Shown here one piece after another: positions 44,131 through 54,429 of a stretch of 64,000 nt of DNA. Below the pieces are notes generated by a model. The model saw nothing but the letters and a program-made list of their open reading frames with translations, did not search any database and was not told the DNA's origin. The stretch's first letter is position 1. Every line of letters starts with the position of its first letter. The translations under genes and the position numbers were made by a program. The DNA lies in contig NW_018344159.1 of assembly GCF_002099425.1 (NCBI RefSeq), positions 806,001 through 870,000 of the forward strand, read 5' to 3'. The stretch is from Phascolarctos cinereus (taxonomy: Eukaryota > Chordata > Mammalia > Diprotodontia > Phascolarctidae).

Positions 44131-44425
44131 ACAGATGATTGTAGAGGGAAAGCAGAGGTGATGAGAGAAGGGGGTGTTTTCAAAAGAAATCAGATTGGAT
44201 ATGGTTGGGTGGAGATGGGATGAGAGATGAGGAATACAGGATGATTCCTAGGTTATGAACCTGAAAAACTGGGAGGATGGTGTTGACTTTTGTAAAAGGA
44301 ATGAGGGAGAATTTGGGGGGGGAAATAATGAGTTTGGTTTTGGACACGTTTCATTTAAGATGTCTACTTGACATCCAGTTGGAAGAGTCTGAAAGGCAGT
44401 GGAGGAGAGCTTTGATGACTCTGCC
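44131..44425 (-). repeat. L2-type LINE RT fragment, minus strand
   Basis: The + strand phrases aacctgaaaaactgggagga, ggttttggacacgtttcatt and gacatccagttggaagagtc are the reverse of L2 RT-region text. The rest to 44720 is unassigned. Confidence 0.6.
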
Positions 44426-44734
44426 CTGAAGTAGCAGGCTTTTAGGAAGCTATCTCCACCCAGGAACTGAGGTAGTTGCAGAAGTTCAAACATAAACTTG
44501 AAACCCTTGAGCAACAGCTCCTGAGGGTATGGTAAACTGTGCCTTGCTGTGTTCATAAGCCTCTTTGTTTCATGACTCACTGAGGCATTCCATGAATGCC
44601 TCATTTTTTCTAACATGGAACCTAAACTAAAAGGGCACTGGGGTTAGAGCTGGGCTTATGCTTATCATTTCAATGATAGGCCATGAACACCAAAGAATAA
44701 AGATGAAACATGTTATTCATTCAAAAAACACATG

Positions 44735-44887
44735 GGGGGGGAGCTAGGTAGTGCAGTGGATAGAGCATTGGTCCTGGAGTTAGGAGGACCTGAGTTCAAA
44801 TCTAGCCTCAGACATTTGACACCTACTAGCTGTGTGACTGTGGGAAAGTCATTTAACCCTGACTGCCTCACAAAAACAAAAAAAAAT
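44735..44887 (+). repeat. tRNA-derived marsupial SINE
   Basis: Head gggagctaggtagtgcagtg, B-box gagttcaaatctagcc, A-rich tail. Weak duplication around acacatg / atacatg. Confidence 0.88.
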
Positions 44888-45485
44888 GAAAAATACATGT
44901 AGTTTTGGACACAGTTAACGTGGGAGTTTATTTTGCTGGGCTATATACATTTGTGAGGGATTTTTAAAAATTTGCCCAATTTTTTGGGGGGGGGAGAGGG
45001 AAGGACAGATTTTAAAAAAAAAACAAATCTTGTTACTTGAAAAATAAAAATGACAATTAGAAAACAAAATAAGTGTTACTGAAAGCAAAAAAAAAAAAGC
45101 CCAAAGTAAAAACCCTGGAAAATAAACAATACCCTTAGAAGATCAAATTAAAGAGCAAAGATAAAATTCACAGCCTCTTACAGTCCTAAGCATAAAATTT
45201 ATCCTCCCTCTATGTTTTTTGGGAGATAATTTTGGGTACTGCTTTAGTCTGTCTACTTTGCTGTATGGCTCTTTCTGCAGGAATCTGTTACTCCCTGGAG
45301 GGAAAGTTCTCTCATCTAGTCACACAATTGTCTTTTGAGTAGGCAAGGGGGGTCTTTGTCCACTAATGTAGATATCTGTATAAAAAGAGAGGCCAACCTT
45401 GATTCAATGAATATAGCAAAAAAAACATTATACTTGAAATTAGAAGACCTAGGATTTGAACCTAGCTCTGTTGTTTATCCTTTGT
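44888..45485. other. Unassigned intergenic sequence
   Basis: A-rich text with a G-run near 44985-44995. A MIR-like scrap (agaagacctaggatttgaac) lies at about 45441-45460. No gene is supported. Confidence 0.4.
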
Positions 45486-45742
45486 TCTCAAAGCAAATGT
45501 GTGATGTCTTGACTTGTATGTGAATTGGATTTAAGTGAGATAGAACTGCAAAAAGTCCTCAGCCTTACTCTCACCTTCAAAGTCATCCAAGTCCAAGGGC
45601 AAAAGTCAAGATGACTGATGATGGCCCAAGATGCAGTGGGCGACTGTGGCCTTCCTGAATTAAAGTCTTTCCCAGGTCTCAGTTTGTCTGAGGCAATGCC
45701 CATTCAATGACTAGGGCTAGGTAAAAATTGAGGCAAAAGATA
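45486..45742 (-). repeat. Dispersed RTE-5'-related repeat, minus strand
   Basis: The reverse complement matches 29925-30215 and part of 47.85-48.0 kb: it reads tgaatgggcattgcctcaga, then ctcacttaaatccaattcac. It is the third member of this family in the window. Confidence 0.6.
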
Positions 45743-46050
45743 ACCCAATTTACCATCACAAAACTATCAATCTAAGAAGGGAATACCCTTACAGTTTCTG
45801 GCCAGAACAGAAAATAATGGCTACTCACACTCATTTTAAGCCATTGAAACCTAAAAAATGAGGCACAAAGGCTTGGGTTGGGGTCTATTTCTAGCCATTC
45901 AATAAGAGCCAGAGTGATTGGGGTGTAAAGGCTTATTAAGTAACTCCATCTGAAACATAACGGGCTTTTTAAAAGCCTGTTTTTTCCAGAGCTATTTTTC
46001 AAGAAATCATAAGCGAAAATTGCACAGGACAAAAAGAAATCGTCCCAGCT
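45743..46050. other. Unassigned intergenic sequence
   Basis: No gene or named repeat recognised. The palindromic phrase gggctttttaaaagcctg lies at about 45962-45979. Confidence 0.4.
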
Positions 46051-46067
46051 TTTTGAAAAATGAGATA

Positions 46068-46221
46068 ATTGGGGCAGCTAGGTGGTGCAGTGGATAAAGC
46101 ACCAGCCCTGAAGTCAGCAGGACCTGAGTTCAAATTCGACCTCAGACAAGACACTTGACACTTACTAGTTGTGTGACCCTGGACAAGTCACTTAACCCCA
46201 ACTGCCTAAAAAAAAAAAAAA
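46068..46221 (+). repeat. tRNA-derived marsupial SINE, young-looking
   Basis: Head ttggggcagctaggtggtgc and A-rich tail. Perfect 13-base duplication gaaaaatgagata at 46055-46067 and 46222-46234. Confidence 0.94.
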
Positions 46222-46261
46222 GAAAAATGAGATAGTGATAGAAATAAATTTTTTTAAAAAT

Positions 46262-46400
46262 CTAGGTCCCAAATCCCAAAATGTAATGCTATTATTTTAT
46301 TATCTGTGACTGATCTTGACAAATCATTTAAACTTTCTAGAATTCAATTTCCTGTCTCTAAGGCCCCTCACAGCTTTAATTTATATGATCCTAGATATAG
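46262..46400 (+). repeat. CORE-SINE 3' fragment
   Basis: Text like cttgacaaatcatttaaact and aaggcccctcacagctttaa with tatgatcctag is the tail half of a CORE-SINE. 46401-46682 is unassigned. Confidence 0.5.
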
Positions 46401-46682
46401 AAATACATATATTGAAGCAGTCAATATTTAAAAATTGTTAGCCTTTATGTTGATCAAAATAATTCACTAAGTAGACCTTTACTCAATAATAAATACTATA
46501 ATAATAGATTGAGTGTATCTTTAAACATCACACAACTCCAGTAGATCTATTATCTCATTAATATGGGTAAACTGTACAAGGATGCAAATAGCAATCCATC
46601 CATGCTTTCTCATCTTGTATAACTCATCCTGTCCCCCCAAAAATCTGCCACAGGGGGTTCACCCAGTGTTCTCTAGATCTTT

Positions 46683-47290
46683 TTTTTTTAATTATGTTTC
46701 TATTGATATTTTCTGTTTCTTACATCACTATAGTATTCCACGTATCCCTCTCTGAGAGAGCCATCCCATATGACAAATGGTATATTTTGGAGAGGTGGAA
46801 AAAACCTCAGCACAACTGATGAATATATTGAAAAAGTCTGAACACATGTGCAATGTGTAGCACCTGTGGCCCTCCCACCACCAGGAAGAGATAGGTTGGA
46901 AATGTCTTCCTATCTATCTATATCTGAGTCCCACTTAATCTTTATGATTTTGTTATATTTACTTTTGATTTGTTGGTGTCATTTCCATATCATTTCTTAC
47001 AGCACAGTAATATTCCATTACATTCATGTACCACAATTTATTTAGCTATTCCCCAATTGGTGGGCATCTACTTTGTTTCCAATTCTTAGCTATCACAAAA
47101 AGTACTTCTATATTTTGAAGTATATTGGGACTTTTTTCTTATTGATAGCTTCCTTGGGGGATCAGCTCAGTAATAAAAGCTCTGGTTCAAAGGACATGGA
47201 TATTTTAATCACTTTATCTGCATAATTCCAAGTTGTTTTCTAAATAGTTGTACTAAATCATAGCTCCACTAACAATGTATTAGTGTGCCT
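46683..47290 (-). repeat. L1 ORF2 C-terminus and 3'UTR, minus strand
   Basis: The + strand phrases attccattacattcatgtac, tagctattccccaattggtg and aatcatagctccactaacaa are the reverse of the L1 ORF2 end. Confidence 0.8.
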
Positions 47291-47625
47291 AGGGTGTAGA
47301 GTATGTTCAGGGAAGACTAGTATCTGTGATGTAGGGCTGCTAAGCTCTTTTCAGGGCTGCTTTCCACCTTTGGCATCTACCTGATTCACCCAATTCTCAC
47401 CTGTGACTCCAAGAAGCTGTAGCATGCACAGCAGTCATGTCCCAGGAAATTCTGTGGATGGCTAAACCAGTTTGAGGACAACCAAGGTCTCAAACCTTTT
47501 GGTGAATTAGGGGGCTGTCTACTCAAAGCATGTGAAAAACCTCCCCTGGTGGAATGGGCTGATGAGAACAATGTGTCCCAACAGCCATAAAGGCAGCTAA
47601 AGCAGACAATGTGGAACACTTAGAG

Positions 47626-47817
47626 CAAGAGTGGGAAACCTGTGGCCTCAAGGCCGCATGTGGCCCTCTAGGTCCTCAAGTATAGCCCTTTGATGGAATC
47701 TAAACTTCACGAACAAATCCCCTTAATAAAAAGATTTGTTCTGTAAAACTTGGACTCAGTCAAAAGGCCATACTCAAGGATCTAGAGGGCCTCAAGGCTG
47801 TACATTCCCCACCCCTG
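47626..47817. mobile_element. hAT-type MITE, almost fully palindromic
   Basis: Left end caagagtgggaaacctgtgg and right end (reversed) caggggtggggaatgtacag. The interior tccccttaataaaaagattt is the turn. The two arms pair over most of the 192 bases. Flanking 8-mers acttagag (47618-47625) and gcatagag (47818-47825) are a worn 8-base target duplication typical of hAT. It contains no transposase. Confidence 0.8.
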
Positions 47818-48664
47818 GCATAGAGGTTGGCTAGACATCAAAGACGTCAAGGTCATAAAATCCCAGGCCATTACCAGTTGTCTTGACTTTTGTTTTGCCA
47901 CAGGACTTTGATGACTCTGGAGGAGAGAGTGAGGCTGATGACTTCAAACAACTCTGCCTCACTTAAACTCAATTTATGCAAGAATTATAAGACATCACCC
48001 ATACCATTTATCATTTTTACCTACCTCAAAGTTCTGTAGTGACAGGTAAGTGAAGAAGCAGCAAGTATGGACACACTGGGAGCTAGAATCACAACCCTAC
48101 ACACCAGCGGCCTAGGTCGTCAGGTCATCTTCTCAGTGGACTGAGGCAGCAGTGGGATTTGGCAGTCCCCTAGGTGTCTGAGCAGCTTTTTTGAAGGACC
48201 ACCCTGCTCACTTCTCGGCATGACATGGAAGGGGCTAGAAAAAGTGCCGTAAAATTTATCTGCTTCATTCAACCCTGGCCTGCTTACTATGGCAGGTGTG
48301 GTTGAAACACTAAAACTTTTGTAAAGATGATTTCACTCACCTTTGGTACATGGAATGTGCGCAGGCTTATGGACAACATGAAATCCAGTAACCCTGAAAG
48401 ATGAATAGCTCTTGTTGCAAGAGAACTTAGGAGTATGGCATCCAAATAGCAGCTTTGAGTGAAACAAGGCTAGCAAATGAAGGCCAGCTTACCAAAGTCA
48501 GAGCTGGATACATATTTTTCTGGAGTGGCCGAAGTGAAAGGGAGTACAGTGAAGCTGGTGTAGGTTTTGCCATCAAAAATAACCTAGTCAAGATTGTATG
48601 CCTACCAAAAGGAGTGAACAACAGGCTCATGACAATGCGATTGCCACTTGCAGGAAAATGCCAT

Positions 48665-49085
48665 GACACCAGGTGTGATGGGGTTATGGGACCTGGACCC
48701 CTAAAAGGAATAGACCATGTCTTTGAATGCAACCCAGCCCCTGAAGTTTCCTACACATTTCAGCTGCTCAGGTCACTGGAATTTCATCCATCCCACTCCA
48801 CATAGACACTCAATAATCCTTTTAACTACCCTTTCACCAAGGCTCTCAGGCCACTTAACTCCTTTCATTGTCTGCACCTGGACCACCCCAGGCTATTTAC
48901 CACTCCTTAATCTCATCCAGATCTTCTCCCAGTCTTTCCTTGTGTATAAGAATCAGTCTTATCTCTACCAAACTGCAGATTTACTAGGAATACTTTGACT
49001 AAAAGAAGGCTTGAGTGTTGAATTCTTTTGAGGCAGATCTCCCCTGTACCCTTACATTTCAGAGTTCTTAGCACCCTAGACTGCA
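48665..49085. repeat. Insertion of unknown type in the RTE endonuclease
   Basis: Endonuclease reading is lost after RLPLAGK at about 48657 and regained at about 49086 (STYAPTMMNPDEI-like). The intervening ~420 bases start near tgtgatggggttatgggacc and may be a solo LTR, but no clean duplication is visible. Confidence 0.45.
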
Positions 49086-50619
49086 ACAAGTACATATGCT
49101 CCCACCATGATGAACCCTGATGAGATCAAAGAAAAACTCTATGAAGACCTGGAGCCCCTCATCATCAATGTGCTGAAAAGGGACAAGATAATAATTCTGG
49201 ATAATTTTAATGCAAGAGTAGACACAGACTACCAGACATGGTAGGGAGTCCTTGGGAAGAATGGAGTTGGAAACAGCAACAGCAATGGTCACTTACTACT
49301 GAAAACTTCTGTGTCTCATGACCTTTTCACCACCAACACTGTCTTCTGTTTACCTAAATGCAATAAAACTTCATGGATGCACCCTTACAGCAAACATTGG
49401 CATTTAATAGACTATGTGATTGTAAGGAGAAGAGACAGATAGAATATGAGAGTGACAAAGGCTACATACTGTGTGGAGCGCTGGACTGATCATAAACATC
49501 CTATCCAAGCTAAATATTCACATTCAACAAAAGTGGCAGCCCTAAGGCAAGATGCCTACCAGAAGACTTAATGCCAATAGATTGGAGTGCTTCTCCAAGT
49601 AGAAACAGTTTGTTACTAACTTGGAGGGAAAAATGAGCCAATACATGGTTGGCAACAGTGGAGCAGAAAAAGAGTGGGCAGCTTTCAGAGATCTGGTGTA
49701 CAGCATCCCATTTACTCATCTGGGCCAGCACACTCAGAAACATCAAGATTGATTTGATGAAAATGATGGGGTAATTCAGAAGCTGCTAAAAGAAAAATAA
49801 GAACTCCACAGGGTTTACCAGCAGGATAGTTATCCATTTCTAAGAAGGCAGCATTTAATTTCATCAAAAGTAAAGTGCAAGCAAAGCTCAGAGAGATGTG
49901 CTCAGTAAGATGGCTGATGAAATTCAGTTTACAAAGATAGTAAAAATGCAAAGCACTTTTACATGCCCTTGAGGCTATTTATGGGCCAAAAACATATAAA
50001 GTCATTGGCCATTTGCCTCAGGCTGAAGTCAATCTCTTCCTTGCCAAATTTCCAACTGAAGAAGAGATTTTGAACGACATTAGGCTCCTCTCTTGTGTCC
50101 AAGCACCTGGTGCTGATTCTATTTGGGCTGAGATTTACAAGTCAGGGTCCACTGCTTATACAAAAGCTGATGAAAAATTTCCAGGTTGTGTGGCAAGAAG
50201 TTATCCCCCAGGAGTTCAAAGACAACTCCACTGTCCATCTCTACAAAGGTAAAGAAAATAGTTCTGTGACAATAGGAGAGGTCCTCCCCTTTGCCAGAGT
50301 CCTCCTTAACATGCTGATTCATCATCTGGAAGATGACAGTCCACCTGAGAGCTAGTGTGGCCTCAGAAAGCGCCAAAGAACCATTGATATGGTGTTTGCT
50401 TCCTGACAACTCCAGAAGAAATGCCGAGTATAACATTCCTTGATCTGACGAAGGTCTTTGATTCTGTCAGGTGTGAGGGCTTGTGGAAAATGATGGCAAA
50501 ATTTGGGTGCCTGGAGAAGGTCATCAGTATAGTCAATTACTATCTTTACTATCTCATAATTGACTATAAGCATAGAAAAAAATGCAAAAAAATAGGTAAT
50601 CTGATGGAGGAACCAAAAG

Positions 50620-51340
50620 GGTTGTTCCCTTCATTCAATCAATTATTTATTCCAGTTGACTCCCAATCAATCCAATTGATTCCAAATGGCTCCCAATCAT
50701 TTAATCAATTAGAGCACAGTTAAATTCTATGGATACAAGAAAGTCAAAACAAAAACAGTTCTTGCTCTCAAAGGGCTTATATACTCATACACATGTAAAT
50801 AAATAGATACATACACAGAAGAAAGGTAATTGTAGAGCCAAAGGCTCAAGTAGCTTCCAGGGCAGCATTTGAACTGAATCTTGAAAGAAGCCCTACGGAG
50901 ATGCCAAGAGGCAGAGAGGGGAAGAGGGAGAACACTTCAAGTTTCCAATATAGCTAGTGCAAAAGCAAGGAATATGCTGGTATACAGTCAGACTACAACA
51001 AAATGTGAGGAGACTGGAAAGGCAGGAAGGGTAGGGAATAGCTTTAAAGGCCCAACAGAGAAATTTAAATTTGATCCTGGAGGTAATAGGGAGCCACTGT
51101 CCGCCAAGAAGCATTATTCAGCTCTTATTCTGTGCCAGGCTCTGTGCTAAGTGCTGGGGATGCAAAGAAAGGGAAAGACGCAGTTTCATTCTGATGAAGG
51201 AGCAATAATGCAAGGTTGTATACAACATGCATGGTGTAATTGGGAAGTAAATATGACAGCCGGAAAATCACTTTGGCCATAGGGCAGACTGATTGGAGAG
51301 GATTAGCCAAGGCTTTGGGTAAAGAATGGTATTCATGCTG
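50620..51340 (-). repeat. L2-type LINE remnants, minus strand (two pieces)
   Basis: The + strand phrases cattcaatcaattatttatt, tttgatcctggaggtaatag and tgccaggctctgtgctaagt are reversed L2 3'-region text. The terminus-like phrase occurs twice (about 50630 and 51115), so two overlapping insertions are likely. Confidence 0.55.
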
Positions 51341-51958
51341 AATTTTGAGGAAAAGTAAGGGTTCTAAGAGGCAGAGGTGAGGAGTGCAATAAAAAAAAAA
51401 GCACATCTTCTGTGTTAAGCTTAAGCAGGACGCAGGCCTGCCTTAAGAAGCCCACTGCTGTGGGGGATGGGGTGCGGTGGTGGTGACACCTATGGCGGTG
51501 GCCAACTCGAGGGACCCCTACTCGAGGTCCCTTCCAACTCATTATCGTTCATAAAAAAAACACCCACGGCGGGTCCCCAAAGATCTACCTGTCAGGGCCA
51601 GTGGGCTACACTCACAAGGATAGAAGAGTGAAAATGAGAAGGGGGCGCTATTGAAGGCTGACCCACTCCTACAAAGCGGAAGACGGCGATCTGCAAAAAC
51701 TCCCAATTCGAGCTCAGGACTTGAATGACCACGGCCACTGCCACACTCGACCTCGGCGCTACCAAACGGTCTGACGCCAGAAAAAGATGGGCTCGAGACA
51801 CGTAGAGGCCCACGCTTCGGCTCGCGAGCGCGCCTCACTCGTTCATGCGCTACGCACGTACGTACACGCGCACGCGCGCTAACAACACCGAGCGGCCCGA
51901 GGCCCCAGCCCGGCCCCAGCCCTGCCCCAGCCCTGCCCCATCCCGCCCCGCCCCACTT

Positions 51959-52490
51959 GGCTCCTTCCTTTCACCCTCCCCTTCCTCCTTTTTACTTTTC
52001 TGTCTCCATCCCACTCCTTTCCTCCCTCCTCCCCTTCCCATTCCGTGTGACATCGGTCCTTCCTCCTCCCCTCCCCTCCCCTCCGTGGTCAGTTTGTTCT
52101 TCTACCTCCCCTTGCTTCTCCCGCCTCTTCCGCCCCCTTCCCCAATCGCTCTCCTCTTCGTTCTTCTTCTTCTTAAACCTTCCCCGCCTGTTACTCTTTT
52201 CTCCCCTCCCCTTTCGTCCACTCCTCCCCCCCCTCCGCATAGTGCTCCTCTTCGCCCCGCCTTCTTCTCCATTCCTCCCCTCCCCTCCCAACTTCTCTGT
52301 CTCCTCCCCCTCCCTTCTCTTTTTCCTTTCCCTCCCTTCTCTCTGTCTCCTCCCCCCTTCTCTCTCCTCCCCCTCCCTTCTCTCTGCCTCCTTCCCCTCC
52401 CTTCTCTCTTTTCCTCCCCCTCCCTTCTCTCTGTCTCCTCCCTCCCCTCTCCGCTCCCACCCCCGCCGCTGCTCGCCCCTCCCCTGAGGT
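51959..52490 (+). repeat. Long pyrimidine (CT/CCT) tract upstream of USP14
   Basis: About 500 bases are overwhelmingly C and T on the + strand, with a repeated cctcccttctctctgtctcc-type unit at about 52300-52450. It creates long open frames on both strands that I regard as artefacts. Such homopurine-homopyrimidine tracts can form triplex DNA and are often polymorphic in length. Confidence 0.9.
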
Positions 52491-52729
52491 CTCCCTCAGC
52501 CGGGCGAACGGCGTGTTGCTGCGTCATCGTCAGTGGCCGGTTTGAATGAGACTCAAGAGTTGCGCCGGAGCCGCCGTCGCCGCCTTCGCCGCCGCTGGTG
52601 CCACCGGATCCCAAGCCCGGCCCGAGCCGCTGCCGCCGCAGCCGCCGCCTCTCCTGCTCCTTCGCGTTTTCCTTCCCCTCCTCAGTAGCCCCCAGTCCCG
52701 GCCTTCTCGTGCCGCCGCTTTCCTCAGCC

Positions 52730-52745
52730 ATGCCGCTCTTCTCAG
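52730..52745 (+). CDS. USP14: USP14 exon 1 coding part (residues 1-5 plus one base)
   Basis: USP14 is a ubiquitin-specific cysteine protease that binds the 19S proteasome and trims ubiquitin chains from substrates. ATG-CCG-CTC-TTC-TCA-G encodes MPLFS and the first base of Val6, against MPLYS in human as I recall it. It is followed by a consensus donor, gtgagc, at 52746. The ATG lies in a favourable context (cagccatgc). The joined reading with exon 2 is exact in phase, which fixes this start. Intron 1 is 2662 bases. The longer open frame through this exon (52598-53335) reads into the intron and is not real. Confidence 0.93.
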
Positions 52746-53514
52746 GTGAGCTGGTGGCGGGGCCTCTTCCCTTCGCCTCCTCCCCGAGACGGCTCCCCGG
52801 GGCCTTAGGCCTCCCTCGGCGGAGGCACCGGCTGAGCCCGGACTCCGGGGTCGGGAGACGCGTGCAGCTGCCCTTGCCGGGGCCACCTCGCCTCCGTTCG
52901 GGGCCTAGGCAGCTCGGGCCCCGGCCTGGGATGGGGGAGGGGAGAGGGGAGGCGAGGTGGGGAGGGAGCGGGCCTCGGCCTCCCCAGCGAGGTGACTTTG
53001 CAGAACGCTCCCTGACGCTTGTCACACCGCACAGACACCCCCCCACACCCACACCCAGACACATAACACCGCCCAGGGCCCTTGCGGAGGGAGCGCGCCT
53101 GCATCGGAGGATTGTATCTGACCGACGGCCGGAGTTTGGGGTGGCGGGGCTGCAGGGCGTGCCGTCGCCGCGGGCTGTTTGGCTCTCCCTTTCCTTCGCC
53201 CTTTCAGACCCCTTCGATAATGGTTCTTACTCCATTTCTCATCTTACATTACTTCCATTTTTCATCTTGCATTGGTCATTGGCCAGGCCCTGCTGGGCGA
53301 TGGCAGTTGTCTCTTCAGGAAAACCATGCTCGTAGGAAGTGGTGACAAATGACAAATAATTTTTGCCAGACTTCATGTGTATCTTGGCAGGTTCAAAACA
53401 AGCTTAATTTAAGTTCCTTTGGCTTCTTTCTGATTGTCTTCAGTCCTAATGGCATGTTAATTTGGGTTCCAAAAATTTTAAGAATTTGACGTCACTTTTG
53501 GGAACGTAGGAACA

Positions 53515-53862
53515 GAGAATCCTGAATTTAGAGGGACCTTAGAGGCTATCAAGTCCACCCCTTTATTTTACAGATGAGGCAGCCGAAGCTGGGAAAGGTT
53601 GTGAGGTAGGAAGTAAATAAGCATTAATAAGTGCTCACTGCGTGTCAGGAGCTTTCCGTATTTCATTTGATCTTCATAACAACTCAGAGAAGGCGGTGCT
53701 CTCACGACCCCCATTTTACAAGTTGAGGAAGCAGAGGCAGACGAGAAGTTATGACTTGCCTAGGGTCACACAGTAGTGAGTGAGTGTCTGAGGTTGGATT
53801 TGAGTGCAGGTCTTCTGTCTCCCAGACTTCAGTGCTATATCTACAGAGCCCACTTAGCTGCC
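53515..53862 (-). repeat. Two adjacent CORE-SINE pieces in USP14 intron 1
   Basis: 53515-53600 has tagagggaccttagaggcta and tttacagatgaggcagccga. 53608-53862 has ttgatcttcataacaactca, gacttgcctagggtcacaca and a reversed head near cccacttagctgcc. A further minus-strand relic lies at about 54255-54425 (aaactgaggctcagaaacaa). Confidence 0.75.
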
Positions 53863-54429
53863 TGGGAAGCAAATTAAGATTTGAGTCCAGGTCTTCCTGA
53901 CTTAAAAATAAGCTCGGTGTTCTCTCTTATTAAATCACTTAGCTGTATTTCTTGGACTTTTTAGGAACCCCTTCTTTACTGTAATAATTTTAAATCTCTG
54001 CATTAGCCTTTGATATCCTTTGATTTGCTGATCCAGAGGACCTGGCAGCAACTAAGGATAATTTTATAATGAAGAATGTGGTTCTTTTTAGAGAGTGATT
54101 GTTGGGGTAGAACCTTGAACCTTAGTTAAGTATAGAGATTCCCCAATTCCTTTCCTATGTCACTGTAATTTTTGTGTATTGTATTAAGCTCATATAGACC
54201 TAAAATTATTAGAGTGGTATCACTTATGTTGGAAAGGTAATAATAAAACTGACATGTTATTTTCTCTTGAAGGTTATCATACAGTATATTATTTAAGCTT
54301 CACAATAACCTGTGGAAAAAATATAATAATTTTAGCAAACTGAGGCTCAGAAACAAGACTTTTGCCTGTGGTTACAAGCTCTTCTAAGCCTGGTATTTCA
54401 AGTCCAGAGCTTTCCCAGTGCACTAATCT

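Larger units (their letters stand above)
47291..50575 (+). mobile_element. Second RTE-type LINE: 5' region, endonuclease and partial RT
   Basis: A 5' leader (47.3-48.3 kb) precedes an endonuclease frame starting at ATG 48327: residues MISLTFGTWNVRRLMDN, then IAALSETRLANEG and FFWSGRSEREYSEAGVGFAI. After a ~420-base insertion the domain continues with WMHPYSKHWHLIDYVIV (about 49378-49428). RT text follows: APGADSIWAEIYKSG at about 50104-50148 and FLDLTKVFDSV at about 50437-50469. The element stops inside RT before the YxDD box and lacks a 3' end. Several stops and shifts break the frame. It is distinct from the BovB-like copy. A hAT-like element (47626-47817) is inserted in the leader. Confidence 0.8.
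51540..53200 (+). promoter_or_regulatory. USP14: USP14 CpG-island promoter region
   Basis: CpG density jumps from near zero to high at about 51540 and stays high through exon 1 into intron 1. There is no TATA box at a sensible distance from the start codon, in keeping with a housekeeping promoter. Transcription probably begins somewhere in about 52480-52600. The core contains cgtcatcgtcagtggccggt and a TTTGAA (52540-52545) that resembles a CHR cell-cycle element. GCC-rich text fills the 5'UTR. No divergent gene is apparent to the left. Confidence 0.85.

Noticed and set aside
48455-48805. 116-codon frame as a host endonuclease gene
   Set aside because: The residues match an RTE LINE endonuclease and the frame runs into an unrelated insertion.
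51845-52549. 234-codon open frame on the + strand and a 320-codon frame on the - strand (52102-53064)
   Set aside because: Both come from the pyrimidine tract and GC-rich CpG island: Pro/Ser/Leu-rich on one strand, Gly/Glu/Arg-rich on the other. There are no splice signals or domains, and they overlap the USP14 5'UTR.
52598-53335. 245-codon open frame through USP14 exon 1
   Set aside because: It starts upstream in another frame and runs through the exon 1 donor into the intron. The ATG at 52730 joined to exon 2 gives the known USP14 N-terminus.
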